From: Kiloniellaceae bacterium
Lineage (GTDB): Bacteria; Pseudomonadota; Alphaproteobacteria; Kiloniellales; J153
Reading direction: 5' to 3'
DNA length: 64,000 bases
NCBI GenBank assembly: GCA_021776095.1
Contig: JAJFGO010000066.1
Coordinates: forward strand, 46,018-110,017
Positions 9,405 to 17,740 of this stretch are shown here, one piece after another (positions within the stretch are counted from its first letter, which is position 1; the number at the start of each line of letters is the position of its first letter). The position numbers and the translations under genes were made by a program. The notes below the pieces were generated by a model, which saw nothing but the letters and a program-made list of their open reading frames with translations, ran no database searches and was not told where the DNA came from.

Positions 9405-9490
9405 TAAAAAGTGGACCGGCGGATGCTCCGGTCCCCGTGCGAGACCCGGCCTCGGAGCCTGTCTCCCTGAGGGTATTTTCCATCGAAACC
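9405..9490 (-). promoter_or_regulatory. candidate transcription attenuator ahead of the corrinoid operon
   Basis: On the minus strand three stems can form that exclude one another. GAGAC (9461-9465) pairs with GTCTC (9441-9445). CCGGGTCTC (9441-9449) pairs, with one bulge and one GU pair, with GGGGACCGG (9428-9436). GGACCGG (9428-9434) pairs perfectly with CCGGTCC (9413-9419), followed by AC and TTTTT (9406-9410), an intrinsic terminator 15 bases before the start codon. This anti-antiterminator, antiterminator, terminator chain is the classic attenuator plan. A strong AGGAGG and an ATG at 9483 also precede it. The pairings are seen directly; the ligand or signal is unknown. A region around 9460-9472 weakly resembles a B12 box with mismatches. 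Confidence 0.5.
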
Positions 9491-9601
9491 ACCCCTCCTA
9501 GGCTTCATTCCGCGCGACGGAACCTGTCTGAATCGCGACAAAGCAAATCGGCCCGGAAATACCTCGCTGATTTGGGCCTGCCGACCTGAACCAGTCGGCC
9601 T

Positions 9602-9880
9602 TCAGCCGTGCCGTGCGACCTGTCCCAGGCTAGGCCAATCCGGCCGGGTCGCGACGTCCTTGCCGTTGCAGCGGGTGCAGTGCATCCGCACGCCGATATC
9701 GGGCACCGGATAACCTTCGCCCAGCGTGGCTATCAGGCTCGCGCTGGCGACCACCGCGTTGTGGCCGCAGCGGTTGCACCAGCAGAAAATGTCCACGCCC
9801 CGGTCGGCGACTTCGCCCAGGGTAGCGGCCTGGCGGTATCGCTCCGCCTCGGCGAGGGCGCGGTGTTTCATGCCTGACAT
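9602..9880 (-). CDS. small protein with four-cysteine zinc-ribbon-like pattern
   Basis: A 92-residue product with CWCNRCGHN in the middle and CTRCNGKD near the end, a CXXC...CXXC arrangement that probably binds zinc. The N-terminal third is helical and charged. I know similar small hypothetical proteins in alphaproteobacteria but no function. An SOS-box-like sequence lies 38 bases upstream of the start. The 3' side is followed by a gap of 210 bases that carries the leader of the corrinoid operon; I see no clear terminator between them, so read-through is possible. An ATG three codons inside is an alternative start. Confidence 0.65.
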   Translation of the reverse strand: MSGMKHRALAEAERYRQAATLGEVADRGVDIFCWCNRCGHNAVVASASLIATLGEGYPVPDIGVRMHCTRCNGKDVATRPDWPSLGQVARHG

Positions 9881-9917
9881 CGGCCGGTAGGATCCTGGGA
9901 TGCTTTTTCTTCATAGA

Positions 9918-9932
9918 GAACATAACAAGAAC
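9918..9932 (-). promoter_or_regulatory. SOS-box-like site GTTC-N7-GTTC
   Basis: Read on the minus strand this is GTTCTTGTTATGTTC, an exact match to the alphaproteobacterial LexA consensus GTTC-N7-GTTC. It lies in an AT-rich patch 38 bases before the zinc-ribbon gene and overlaps a plausible promoter: TTGCGC, 16 bases, TTATGT. Eight fixed bases would occur about twice by chance in a window this size, so placement is the main support. Confidence 0.4.
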
Positions 9933-10002
9933 ATTTGTTGCGCGCAAGACTGCGGCGGGTCGCTCGAGCGAACTGGTCGCTCGGAAAACGCCGCGGCGGC
10001 GA

Positions 10003-10662
10003 TCAATAGTTGCCCTGGCCGGGCAGGGATGCGAGGGGCGGGACTTTGACCGACGGGGCGCCCGTCAACGAAACGGCCGGAGGCGCGGCGGCCAGTGATG
10101 GACCGGGCTTGGCTGCAGCCGGTGCCGGCGGCGTCAGGGCCGCCGTTTGATCGGTCCCGGGGGCCGTTATGGTGGGCGTGGTGGAGGTAGCTGTCGAAGC
10201 GGCCTTGGGATCGCTTGGGCTTGCCGTTGGGCCGCTAGGCGGGCCGGAGGGGGCTGGAATTCCGGCCATGGGCAAACCGCCGCCTTGGCGCAGGGCGACC
10301 GCGGCGGGGGCGTCGCGCACTGGCAGGTATCCGTTGGCGAATTCGATCCGGGTGTGGCCACTGGCCAGGAAATCGGGCCGCTCGTAGCAATCGATCGCGC
10401 CCAGGGTGCGATAGCAGTAGCGGTTGGCGGCCAAATCGGCCAAAACCTCGCGCGGCTCCGGCGGGGTGTCCTTGCAGTAGGGCTCGTTCCGCTCAGCGTG
10501 CAGCAAGCTACAATTCTTGCCGCGTTGATTGCTGAGGACGATGTCGGGGATGGTCTTATCGGCGTGCATCAAGGTGACCAAGTTGGCCCCGGCGGTGAGC
10601 GCCACGACCTCGCAGCCGGACAGGCCGATCAGGCAAGCCAGAAGGAATACGCCGCGTGCCAT
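10003..10662 (-). CDS. lipoprotein with proline/alanine-rich tail, unknown function
   Basis: The 219-residue product starts with a lipoprotein signal: a hydrophobic stretch and lipobox LSGC with Cys17 as the acylation site. Residues 45-105 hold several cysteines (NCSLLH, PYCKDT, RYCYRTLG, DCYER) that could form disulphides in the periplasm. RYCYRTLGAIDCYERP is a block I associate with small alphaproteobacterial lipoproteins of unknown role. The last 100 residues are low-complexity Pro/Ala/Ser/Thr, probably disordered and perhaps wall-spanning. It is followed by 122 bases before the zinc-ribbon gene and preceded by a 245-base gap facing a divergent gene. Confidence 0.75.
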   Translation of the reverse strand: MARGVFLLACLIGLSGCEVVALTAGANLVTLMHADKTIPDIVLSNQRGKNCSLLHAERNEPYCKDTPPEPREVLADLAANRYCYRTLGAIDCYERPDFLASGHTRIEFANGYLPVRDAPAAVALRQGGGLPMAGIPAPSGPPSGPTASPSDPKAASTATSTTPTITAPGTDQTAALTPPAPAAAKPGPSLAAAPPAVSLTGAPSVKVPPLASLPGQGNY

Positions 10663-10907
10663 ACCTTGACTCCCGCTGCAATGGCGCCTCGCTCGACCTC
10701 TGACTTGGAATACAAGCCCTTGGATTCGAACGATTTTGCCGATTGGCCCGCCCTGGGCCGCGCAACGCCCCGATCCCTGGGGGGATCGCGGGCATTTGCG
10801 CTAAATCATCGTCAATCCGGGTAAAAATCGGGTAAACAGAGACTCAGGCCACGGGCCGCCGAAGCGGCTGGAGGCGGGCGGTTTTGGCGAAGGCAGGAGG
10901 ATAATCG

Positions 10908-11459
10908 ATGGCAGCGCAGACGACGGTGTGCGATTTCGGCTGGAAGGCCGTGGATTTCGAGCTCGAGGGCATCGACGGCCAGAACTATACCCTGGACCGG
11001 GTCCGGGGCCCCAAAGGCACCTTGATCATGTTCATCTGCAATCACTGCCCCTATGTGAAATCGGTAATCGGGCGGATCGTACGCGACGTGGCCGATCTGC
11101 GGCTAAAGGGAATCGGCGCGATCGCCATCATGCCCAACGATACCCAGGCCTACCCCGAGGATTCCTTCGAGAACATGGCCGCTTTCGCAGCCGAGCACGG
11201 GATCGATTTTCCTTATGCGATCGACCGCACCCAAGCAGTCGCGCGCGCCTACGACGCCATCTGCACGCCCGATTTCTTCGGCTTCGACAAAGATCTTGGC
11301 CTGCAATACCGGGGCCGGCTGGACGAATCCAAGACCACCCTGGTGGAAAACGCCCGCCGTGAGCTCTACGAGGCCATGACCCAGATAGCCGAGACCGGCG
11401 AGGGCCCGCGCGACCAGATCCCCGCCATGGGCTGCTCGATCAAGTGGCGCGCCGCCTAG
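10908..11459 (+). CDS. thioredoxin-family (AhpC/TSA-like) protein
   Basis: A 183-residue thioredoxin-fold protein with the CNHCPY motif (Cys44, Cys47) after a KGTLIMFI strand, and the downstream AIMPNDTQAYPEDS and IDRTQAVARAYDAICTPDFF regions typical of the peroxiredoxin-like group that carries CNHCPYV. A TPDFFGFD block contains the cis-proline side of the active site. It probably acts as a cytoplasmic thiol reductase or peroxidase; the partner is unknown. An AGGAGG lies 6 to 7 bases before the ATG at 10908. The stretch 10663-10907 separates it from the divergent lipoprotein gene and must hold both promoters; I could not pick them out. Confidence 0.88.
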   Translation: MAAQTTVCDFGWKAVDFELEGIDGQNYTLDRVRGPKGTLIMFICNHCPYVKSVIGRIVRDVADLRLKGIGAIAIMPNDTQAYPEDSFENMAAFAAEHGIDFPYAIDRTQAVARAYDAICTPDFFGFDKDLGLQYRGRLDESKTTLVENARRELYEAMTQIAETGEGPRDQIPAMGCSIKWRAA

Positions 11460-11625
11460 ATGCCTTGAGGGGGCCTCAGAGCCTGCCAAAACCCGATAGC
11501 GGTTGATCGGTGGGCCGCTTCCCGGTAATCAACGGGATTGACCGGACCGCGGCGGCGGCCGGATTCATGCGCCTCTTTGGCGCGCCGCTTCCAGGACCCG
11601 CAACCGGACGTTAAGGATCTCATCC

Positions 11626-12270
11626 GTGGCCGATATTTTCAGGGAAGTCGACGAGGACCTCCGGCGCGACAACTTCGAAAAGCTCTGGAAGAAATACGGC
11701 AAGTTCGCCATCGCGCTGGCGGTGATTGTCGTCATCGCGGTCGGCGGTGCTCAGGCCTGGAAGGCCTATGACAAACAGCGCCGGGGGGCGCAGTCGGACA
11801 GCTTCTCGGCGGCCTTGGCCACCGGGCGCGGCGGCGATGCGGCCGGCGGGGCCGCGGCCTTGCTCGATCTGGCCGATCCGGGCGCTGGCGGTTACCCCGG
11901 TCTTGCCGCACTGGAGCGGGCGCGCCTCTTGGCCGAGGCCGGCGATACGGACGGCGCAATCGTCCTGTGGGACCAAATCTCGGCGGATAGCGGTTTGGGG
12001 ACTGGGTTCCGCGACGTGGCAACCCTCCTGTCAGTGCTGCACCAGGCCGATACCGGAGACCCAGCGATGTTGCGCCAACGGCTCGAGGCCCTGGCCGGCG
12101 ACGGTCTGGCCTTCCGGGGCTCCGCCCGGGAGCTGATGGCGGTGCTGGCCCTGCGCGCCGGCGACAAGGCTGAGGCAACCGAGCTCTATACCCAGATAGC
12201 CGACGACCGCGACCTGCCGGCCGGCCTGCGGGCCCGGGCCGCCCAAATGCTCGCGGCCTTGAAGGGTTAG
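11626..12270 (+). CDS. YfgM-like tetratricopeptide membrane protein
   Basis: The 214-residue protein starts with a GTG and has a short cytoplasmic stretch (DIFREVDEDLRRDNFEKLWKK), a single membrane segment at about residues 25-45, then a periplasmic helical-repeat region. DIFREVDEDLRRD and the placement of the anchor are characteristic of the YfgM/DUF2133 family, which works with periplasmic folding and outer-membrane protein assembly. It lies 8 bases before bamB and two genes before der, the same order seen in many proteobacteria. The three probably form one transcript. The repeat region is Gly/Ala-rich. Confidence 0.88.
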   Translation: MADIFREVDEDLRRDNFEKLWKKYGKFAIALAVIVVIAVGGAQAWKAYDKQRRGAQSDSFSAALATGRGGDAAGGAAALLDLADPGAGGYPGLAALERARLLAEAGDTDGAIVLWDQISADSGLGTGFRDVATLLSVLHQADTGDPAMLRQRLEALAGDGLAFRGSARELMAVLALRAGDKAEATELYTQIADDRDLPAGLRARAAQMLAALKG

Positions 12271-12278
12271 GAACGAAC

Positions 12279-13613
12279 ATGGGGGCCAACAACTTGCGCC
12301 TAGCGGGTCTGGTGGCCACCTTGGCGATTCTGACCGGCTGCGAATCCATTGGCGACGTGTTCGGTTCGCCGAAGGAGGAAATTCTAGAGGGCGAGCGTAT
12401 CGCCATCCTGTCCTCGGACCGGGGCCTGAGTGCGGACTCGGACCTCGTGGGGCTGCCGGTTCGCTTGTCCGAGCCCTATGTCAACGACAAGTGGACCCAG
12501 TACGGCGGCAGCCCGGAGCATGCCATGTATCATCTGGCTCTGGCCTCGGCGCCGAGCCGGGCCTGGACCAAAAGCCTGGGGAAGGGCGCTTCCAGCGACC
12601 GGCGTATCTTGGCACAGCCTTTGGTGGTCGATGACCGGGTCTATGGCATGGATGCCCTCTCGACCGTCACCGCCTACGGTGTTGAGCGGGGTCGGACCCT
12701 GTGGCGCCAGGATCTTGAGCCGGAGGACGAGGACGACGGCTACTTTGGCGGCGGTCTGGCGTTCGACAATGGCCGCCTCTTCGTCTCGACCGGATTCGCC
12801 GAGGTAATCGCCTTGAATGCGGCCGACGGCCAGGTGATTTGGCGCCGGCGCGTGCCCGCGCCCATGCGAGCCGCACCGACCGCGGCCGGGGGCCGGGTCT
12901 TCGTTGTGACCATCGCCAATCAGACCATCGCCCTGAGCGCCGAAGACGGCGGGCAACTCTGGACTCATAGCGGAATCGAAGAGGCGACCGGCCTGCTGGG
13001 CGCGGCCAGCCCGGCGGTTTCCGGCTCGACCGTCATCGCCCCCTATACGTCCGGCGAGATCTTTGGCTTGTTGGCCGAAAACGGCCGGCCGTTGTGGAGC
13101 GAAAGCTTGGCGGCCGTAACCCGGACCGATCCCCTGGCCGATATCGCTCAGATTCGCGGGGCCCCGGTGATCGACCGCAATCTGGTCTTGGCGGTCAGCC
13201 ATTCGGGCCGCATGATCGCCATCGACCTACGCCGGGGCCTGCGGGCCTGGGAGCGCGATATCGGCGGCGTCGAGATGCCCTGGGTCGGCGGCGACTTCAT
13301 CTTCGTGCTGACCAACGATGCGCAGTTAGTATGCCTGACCCGCCGGGAGGGCCGCATTCGCTGGGTCTATCCCTTGCCGCGGTTCGAGGATCCTGAAGAT
13401 CAGGACGATCCGATCCAGTGGACCGGCCCGGTTTTGGCCGGTGACCGCCTGATCGTGGCGGGGTCGCACGGCAAGGCGGTGTCGGTCTCGCCCTACACGG
13501 GCGAGAGGACTGGCGCCATCGATCTGCCGGGCGGGGTCAGCATCGCGCCGGTCGTCGCCGGGAATACCCTGTACTTCGTGACCGACGGCGGCAACTTGGT
13601 GGCCATGCGCTGA
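12279..13613 (+). CDS. bamB: outer membrane assembly lipoprotein BamB
   Basis: This 444-residue protein begins with a lipoprotein signal (LVATLAILTGC, Cys21) and continues as a PQQ-like beta-propeller: repeated blades such as VYGMDALSTVTAYGVERGRTLW, GRMIAIDLRRGLRAWERDIGG and AQLVCLTRREGRIRWVY. BamB is a BAM-complex subunit anchored in the outer membrane that helps BamA fold beta-barrel proteins. The place between a YfgM-like gene and der is the usual one. An insertion rich in Asp/Glu (EPEDEDDGYFGGG) lies near residue 150. Length is somewhat above the E. coli protein, as is common in this class. Confidence 0.92.
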   Translation: MGANNLRLAGLVATLAILTGCESIGDVFGSPKEEILEGERIAILSSDRGLSADSDLVGLPVRLSEPYVNDKWTQYGGSPEHAMYHLALASAPSRAWTKSLGKGASSDRRILAQPLVVDDRVYGMDALSTVTAYGVERGRTLWRQDLEPEDEDDGYFGGGLAFDNGRLFVSTGFAEVIALNAADGQVIWRRRVPAPMRAAPTAAGGRVFVVTIANQTIALSAEDGGQLWTHSGIEEATGLLGAASPAVSGSTVIAPYTSGEIFGLLAENGRPLWSESLAAVTRTDPLADIAQIRGAPVIDRNLVLAVSHSGRMIAIDLRRGLRAWERDIGGVEMPWVGGDFIFVLTNDAQLVCLTRREGRIRWVYPLPRFEDPEDQDDPIQWTGPVLAGDRLIVAGSHGKAVSVSPYTGERTGAIDLPGGVSIAPVVAGNTLYFVTDGGNLVAMR

Positions 13614-13681
13614 GCCTGGCTGCTTCTAGGCTGCATCTGGGCCGCCTTAGGGCTGCCTCGCGTGCCGCGTGAAAGACACAT

Positions 13682-15061
13682 ATGACCTTCACCCTTGCCA
13701 TCCTGGGCCGGCCCAATGTGGGCAAGTCCACCTTGTTCAACCGCTTGGTCGGCAAGCGCCTGGCCCTGGTCGCGCCCGAGCCGGGGGTGACCCGCGACCG
13801 GCGCGAGGGCCAAGCCCGGCTGTACGACCTGGAATTCACCGCGATCGATACCGCCGGCCTGGAAGAGGCCGCGGAAGATGCCCTGGAACGGCGCATGCGC
13901 GCGCAAAGCGAACGCGCCCTGGCCGAGGCCGATATCGCCCTGCTGGTAATCGACGCCCGGGCCGGGCTGACGCCGATGGACCGGCATTTCGCCAATCTGC
14001 TGCGCCGGGCCGCCACCCCGGTCATCTTGGTCGCCAACAAGTGCGAAGGCGCGGCGGCCGAGGCGGGTGTGGGGGAGGCTTTCGCCCTCGGCCTGGGTGA
14101 GCCGGTGGCGCTGTCGGCCGAACATGGCCTAGGCCTGGCCGATCTGCACGAGGTCCTCAAGGACCGCCTCCAAGAGCGTGACGCCGAGGCGGGCGACGCC
14201 CTGCGCGAGGACGAGACCGGGGAGGCCGATACCGGCACCCTGCAACTCGCCATCGTCGGCCGCCCGAACGTCGGCAAGTCGACCTTGGTCAACCGCCTGC
14301 TCGGCGACGAGCGCGTGCTGACCGGACCGGAGGCCGGCATCACGCGCGATTCCATCGCCATCGAGTGGTCCTACAAGGACCGGCCGATCCGCCTGATCGA
14401 CACGGCGGGTCTGCGCAAGCGGGCGAAGATCGGCGATCCCTTGGAAAAGCTTTCGACCTACGACACCATACGCGCGGTCAAATATGCCCACGTGGTGGTC
14501 CTCATGGTCGACGCAGCTGCGCCCATGGAAAAGCAGGACCTGACCATCGCCGCCCATGTGATCGAGGAGGGCCGCGCCCTGATCATTGCGGTCAACAAGT
14601 GGGATGCCTGCGCCGACCGGGAGGGGGCGTTGCGCATTTTGCGGGACCGGCTGCAACGATCGCTACCGCGGGTGCGCGGCATTCCGGTGATCACCCTCTC
14701 GGCGTTGCGCGGCGACAACACCAATCGCCTGCTCGACGCGGTGCTCGGCGCCTATGAGATTTGGAACCGACGGGTGTCGACGCCAAGGCTCAACCGCTGG
14801 CTGGCCACCATGACCCAGGCCCATCCGCCGCCCGCGCCCGGCGGGCGGCGCATCAAGCTGCGCTACATGACCCAAGCCCGCACCCGGCCGCCGACCTTTG
14901 CCGTGTTCTGCTCCCGGCCCAAGGACTTGCCGGACACTTACCTGCGGTACCTGGAGAACGGTCTGCGCGAGGATTTCGACCTGCCCGGCACGCCGATCCG
15001 GGTCAACCTGCGCAAGGGCGAGAACCCGTATGCCCCCAAGGACAAGGCGAGGCGCGGCTAG
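13682..15061 (+). CDS. der: ribosome-assembly GTPase Der (EngA)
   Basis: The 459-residue product has two tandem GTPase domains, the hallmark of Der. Domain one has GRPNVGKST near residue 9 and DTAGLEE; domain two has GRPNVGKST near residue 195, DTAGLRKR and NKWD. A KH-like domain follows ([14 protein letters not shown]...[17 protein letters not shown]). It is essential for 50S subunit maturation. The first domain's NKXD motif appears as NKCE, a change seen in some alphaproteobacterial Der proteins. It is the last gene of the YfgM-bamB-der group. The ATG at 13682 is preceded by AAAGACAC, a poor ribosome binding site. Confidence 0.95.
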   Translation: MTFTLAILGRPNVGKSTLFNRLVGKRLALVAPEPGVTRDRREGQARLYDLEFTAIDTAGLEEAAEDALERRMRAQSERALAEADIALLVIDARAGLTPMDRHFANLLRRAATPVILVANKCEGAAAEAGVGEAFALGLGEPVALSAEHGLGLADLHEVLKDRLQERDAEAGDALREDETGEADTGTLQLAIVGRPNVGKSTLVNRLLGDERVLTGPEAGITRDSIAIEWSYKDRPIRLIDTAGLRKRAKIGDPLEKLSTYDTIRAVKYAHVVVLMVDAAAPMEKQDLTIAAHVIEEGRALIIAVNKWDACADREGALRILRDRLQRSLPRVRGIPVITLSALRGDNTNRLLDAVLGAYEIWNRRVSTPRLNRWLATMTQAHPPPAPGGRRIKLRYMTQARTRPPTFAVFCSRPKDLPDTYLRYLENGLREDFDLPGTPIRVNLRKGENPYAPKDKARRG

Positions 15062-15342
15062 GCGTTTGTAGCCGATCAGGCGCTCATTTGCCCTCTCCCA
15101 GTGGGCAAGGAGGAGCCCCCCATAACAGGCGGTGAAGGAGCTTTGTTTCTCAGAGCACGGAGCCACGCGGACTTGGCGTTGGCTCGCTATCGTCCTAGGA
15201 CTCAGGTTTTCTCTACGTCGATCCTATCCTGAATTGGCAGCGCCAATACGACCCAATTGTGTTCGTTTCAGGTGTCTACCTGAGGTAGGTTCCACCTAGG
15301 TGGCTTAGCCGGCGTTATTGTGGAGGTGGTCCCATCAGCGTT
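15062..15342. repeat. intergenic stretch with two adjacent palindromes (15276-15288, 15292-15303)
   Basis: No gene is seen here. CTACCTGAGGTAG (15276-15288) is a perfect palindrome around one central base, and CCACCTAGGTGG (15292-15303) is a perfect 12-base palindrome three bases later. Both share the half-site ACCT/AGGT, so they look like a two-copy operator for a dimeric regulator. They lie about 40 bases before the possible GTG start of the broken kinase gene. A shorter dyad, TTGGC-AGC-GCCAA, lies near 15233-15245. No function is known. Confidence 0.5.
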
Positions 15343-16287
15343 GTGCCGAATAAGCCCGACGAGATAAGTGCTGCCGCTAAGGCAGAAGAAGTCTTGGCCG
15401 CTCCGGTTCACGTGGCCCGATTTCCGACCGGCTTGAAACACTTTGTCTTCTAGGCGATCTCGAGCCGGGGCGAAGCGGTTGTGGTGCGTGCCTCGCGCCG
15501 GGAGGACGTGGGCGTGGCGCGGGACTCTCTTTACTGGCTGGACCTGCTGCGCCCGCTCGGCATTCCCCTGCCCAAGCGTCTACACGCCGACATGACGATG
15601 GCGCGTCACTCATTCCTTTTCACGATCCTGGAGCGTTTGCCAGGCTGCGACCTCGGTTACGCGGTCAACCGCCTCTCGCACGACGATCTGCGCGATCTCG
15701 CGCGGCGCCTTGCCGGCCTGCAGGCGACCGCGACAGAGCTTCCGTCGGGACGCGGCTACGGATTCTCGCCGCGCATGGAAGGTCCGTTTCCCCACCTCAG
15801 CTGGAAGGATTTCATCGCCACGTCTCTGTCGCGTTATCGGAGACGCATCCAAGTTCCAGGCATTGTGAGCGAATACCATAATGACCGGGTCGACGCGGCC
15901 GCCGACCGCCTCGTGGCTTACTTCGCGGGGGTGCGGCCCACGCCGTTCTTGCACGACATCACGACGAAGAACGTCATCATTGACGGCACGCGCTTGAGTG
16001 GCATCGTGGACGTGGACGATTTGTGTTTCGGCGACCCACTATTCCTCGTCGGCCTTATTCGCATGGCGCTATTGGCGAATGGCCATAACGCGGTCTATGC
16101 CGACACATGGGTCGAGGTGCTGCGCCTCGACAAGGAACAGAGCGCGGCACTCGACTTCTATACCGCACTGTTTTGCCTCAATTTTATGGGCGAACTCGGT
16201 TATCAGTTCAATCGGGCGGAGGAGGCGCCTGTCGAGAAGCCTTACGTCGAGCGATTGCGGAGCCTACTTGATCGCTATCTAACATAG
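15343..16287 (+). pseudogene. aminoglycoside phosphotransferase-fold kinase interrupted by an amber codon
   Basis: From a GTG at 15343 the frame reads through RFPTGLKHFVF, a TAG at 15451-15453 (codon 37), then AISSRGEAVVVRASRRED and the rest of an APH-type kinase. Both sides of the TAG fit the family's N-terminal lobe (FPTGLxHxVF, then the VVVR strand that carries the nucleotide-site lysine or arginine), so the stop interrupts a once continuous gene; a GAG to TAG change would do it. The C-terminal lobe is intact, with FLHDITTKNVIID (catalytic D-x4-N) and DVDD (metal ligands). A GTG at 15481 could restart translation, but that product would lack the start of the N-lobe. Substrate unknown. Confidence 0.7.
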
Positions 16288-16312
16288 CAAATGCCGCGCC
16301 TGCGCCGCCGCG

Positions 16313-17626
16313 TTAGTGCTTCCGCCCGTACATGAAGCGGTCTTTCAGGCCGTACCAGCGAATGACGTAGGGAACGAACCAGGGTTTGCCGTTGTAAAAA
16401 GGACGGCTCGGGAACGGATCTCGCGCAAAAAAGGACTGCGCCTCCGCCTCATTGCCCAGGACCATGTGCGCGGCCTTGCGGCCCAGCCACGGCGCCCAAA
16501 CGACGCCGGACCCGCAGAACCCGGTCGCGTAGTGAATGCCGTCGTGAACGGTGAGATGCGGCATGAAATCGAAGGTGTAGCCCGTATAACCCCACCAGGA
16601 ATGGGTCAGGCGGACGCCCTCCAGCTCGGGAAAAATCTCCACGAGGTTACGATACAGGTGCATGCATTTTTGCATGTCGTCGTCAGTATCGGCGCCGCGC
16701 CGCCCGCCGAAAACGATCCGCGTGCCGTCGGGCGACGGCCGGTAGTAATTGTAGAGGTTGCGGGTGTCGCCGACCATGTGGCGCTTTGGCATGAGCCGGT
16801 CCATCAGCGCGGGATCGAGCGTGTCGGTGGCGATGATCTGACTGGGGATGGGAATGATGCGGCGTCTGAGCCAGTCGGTCACCTGATCGGTGTAGCCGTT
16901 GGTGGCGACAATGCAGGCACCCGCCTTGAGGGATCCGCGCGCGGTGCCGAGGCTGAACCGGCCCGTATCCCGGGTGATACCAGTAACGGCGGTTTCGTCG
17001 ATGACCGTAACGCCGGCCTCGAGCGCGCGTTCGTAAATACCTTGGTGGAGTTCCGCCGGTTGGACGCCGCCGATATCGGGGCGAACCCGTCCGCCCTGGT
17101 AAAAATCGGTCCCCAATTCCGCGCGTTGCTGGTCTTTCGCCACCATGTAAGCGCCAAAATCGAGGTGCTTGTTTAAGAGATCCGTTTCGCGGCCCATGGA
17201 ATCGTAGTCGCGCGGGTGGTTGGCGCCGTCGAAGCGCCCAACCATCTTGAAACCGCAATCGATGTTCTCTTCTTCGATCAGCTTGCTTAGGGTGATTCTG
17301 GCGGTGCGCCCTTCGGCGAAGATGGACTTGGCCATCTCAAGTCCGAACTTCTCGATCATGGCGGGGAAGCTGATCTTGATATTGCCGCTGCAAATACCGC
17401 CGTTACGGCTGCTCGCGCCTTCGCCCGCGCGCATGGCGTCGAAGACCACGACCTTGCGCCCGGCCCGCGCAAGGGTGAGCGCCGCCGTCATTCCGGCGAA
17501 CCCGGCCCCGACGATGCCAACATCGGCGGACCCGGGAATATCGGCCGGTCCGTGCGCTTGGCGCGGCGCGGTCTCCCACCAATAGGGCGTGAGTTTCAGG
17601 TTTTCCGTTTGCGGCGGTTTGGTCAC
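16313..17626 (-). CDS. FAD-dependent amine oxidoreductase (DAO/PuuB-like)
   Basis: A 437-residue protein of the D-amino acid oxidase superfamily. The dinucleotide-binding GIVGAGFAGMTAALTLA is at about residues 37-53, preceded by PYWWETAP, and RNGGICSG and GFCGSGVVWAP fit the gamma-glutamylputrescine oxidase (PuuB)-like group. It would oxidise a secondary or primary amine, with FAD passing electrons to oxygen or another acceptor. It starts with GTG; the GAGGA ribosome binding site lies inside the last codons of the enolase remnant just upstream. The 3' end faces the broken kinase gene (25 bases apart). The substrate is a guess: polyamine or N-methylated amine. Confidence 0.85.
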   Translation of the reverse strand: MTKPPQTENLKLTPYWWETAPRQAHGPADIPGSADVGIVGAGFAGMTAALTLARAGRKVVVFDAMRAGEGASSRNGGICSGNIKISFPAMIEKFGLEMAKSIFAEGRTARITLSKLIEEENIDCGFKMVGRFDGANHPRDYDSMGRETDLLNKHLDFGAYMVAKDQQRAELGTDFYQGGRVRPDIGGVQPAELHQGIYERALEAGVTVIDETAVTGITRDTGRFSLGTARGSLKAGACIVATNGYTDQVTDWLRRRIIPIPSQIIATDTLDPALMDRLMPKRHMVGDTRNLYNYYRPSPDGTRIVFGGRRGADTDDDMQKCMHLYRNLVEIFPELEGVRLTHSWWGYTGYTFDFMPHLTVHDGIHYATGFCGSGVVWAPWLGRKAAHMVLGNEAEAQSFFARDPFPSRPFYNGKPWFVPYVIRWYGLKDRFMYGRKH

Positions 17627-17629
17627 GGT

Positions 17630-17740
17630 TTAATCCTCGGCCAAGTTTGCTGAAACGGCCTTTTCGTTCCAGCTCATGCCAACGCCCGGCACATTTGGAA
17701 TATGCAATTCTCGGTCCTCGATCTCATAGGGATGTCTCAG
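17630..17740 (-). pseudogene. C-terminal remnant of an enolase-superfamily (mandelate racemase/muconate lactonizing) gene
   Basis: About 36 codons ending at TAA 17630-17632 encode PYEIEDRELHIPNVPGVGMS followed by WNEKAV, the closing motif of mandelate racemase-like enzymes (xPxEIxDGxLxxPxxPGLGxxxDExxL). Upstream of about 17740 the frame no longer looks like the family and no barrel or metal ligands follow, so most of the gene is gone. The tail is only 3 bases from the FAD oxidoreductase start and carries its ribosome binding site, which may explain why it was kept. I infer that a full gene once preceded the oxidoreductase in an operon. The rest of 17741-17959 holds no gene I can support. Confidence 0.5.

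Noticed and set aside
9455..9475. Cobalamin riboswitch (B12 box)
   Set aside because: A stretch reads CAGGGAGACAGGC, near the B12-box core but with mismatches and an extra G, and I do not see the other conserved riboswitch parts. Left as a weak resemblance.
9304..9483. Short frame after AGGAGG in the corrinoid-operon leader as an independent gene
   Set aside because: It overlaps the corrinoid gene out of frame for most of its length and matches nothing. It may matter as a leader peptide, so it is mentioned only with the attenuator.
11538..11771. 77-codon open frame before the YfgM-like gene
   Set aside because: Overlaps the start of the YfgM-like gene in another frame and is an arginine-rich shadow.
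15451..15453. Pyrrolysine readthrough of the amber codon
   Set aside because: Kinases of this family do not use pyrrolysine, there is no downstream structure I can identify as a signal, and no pyl genes are in the window.
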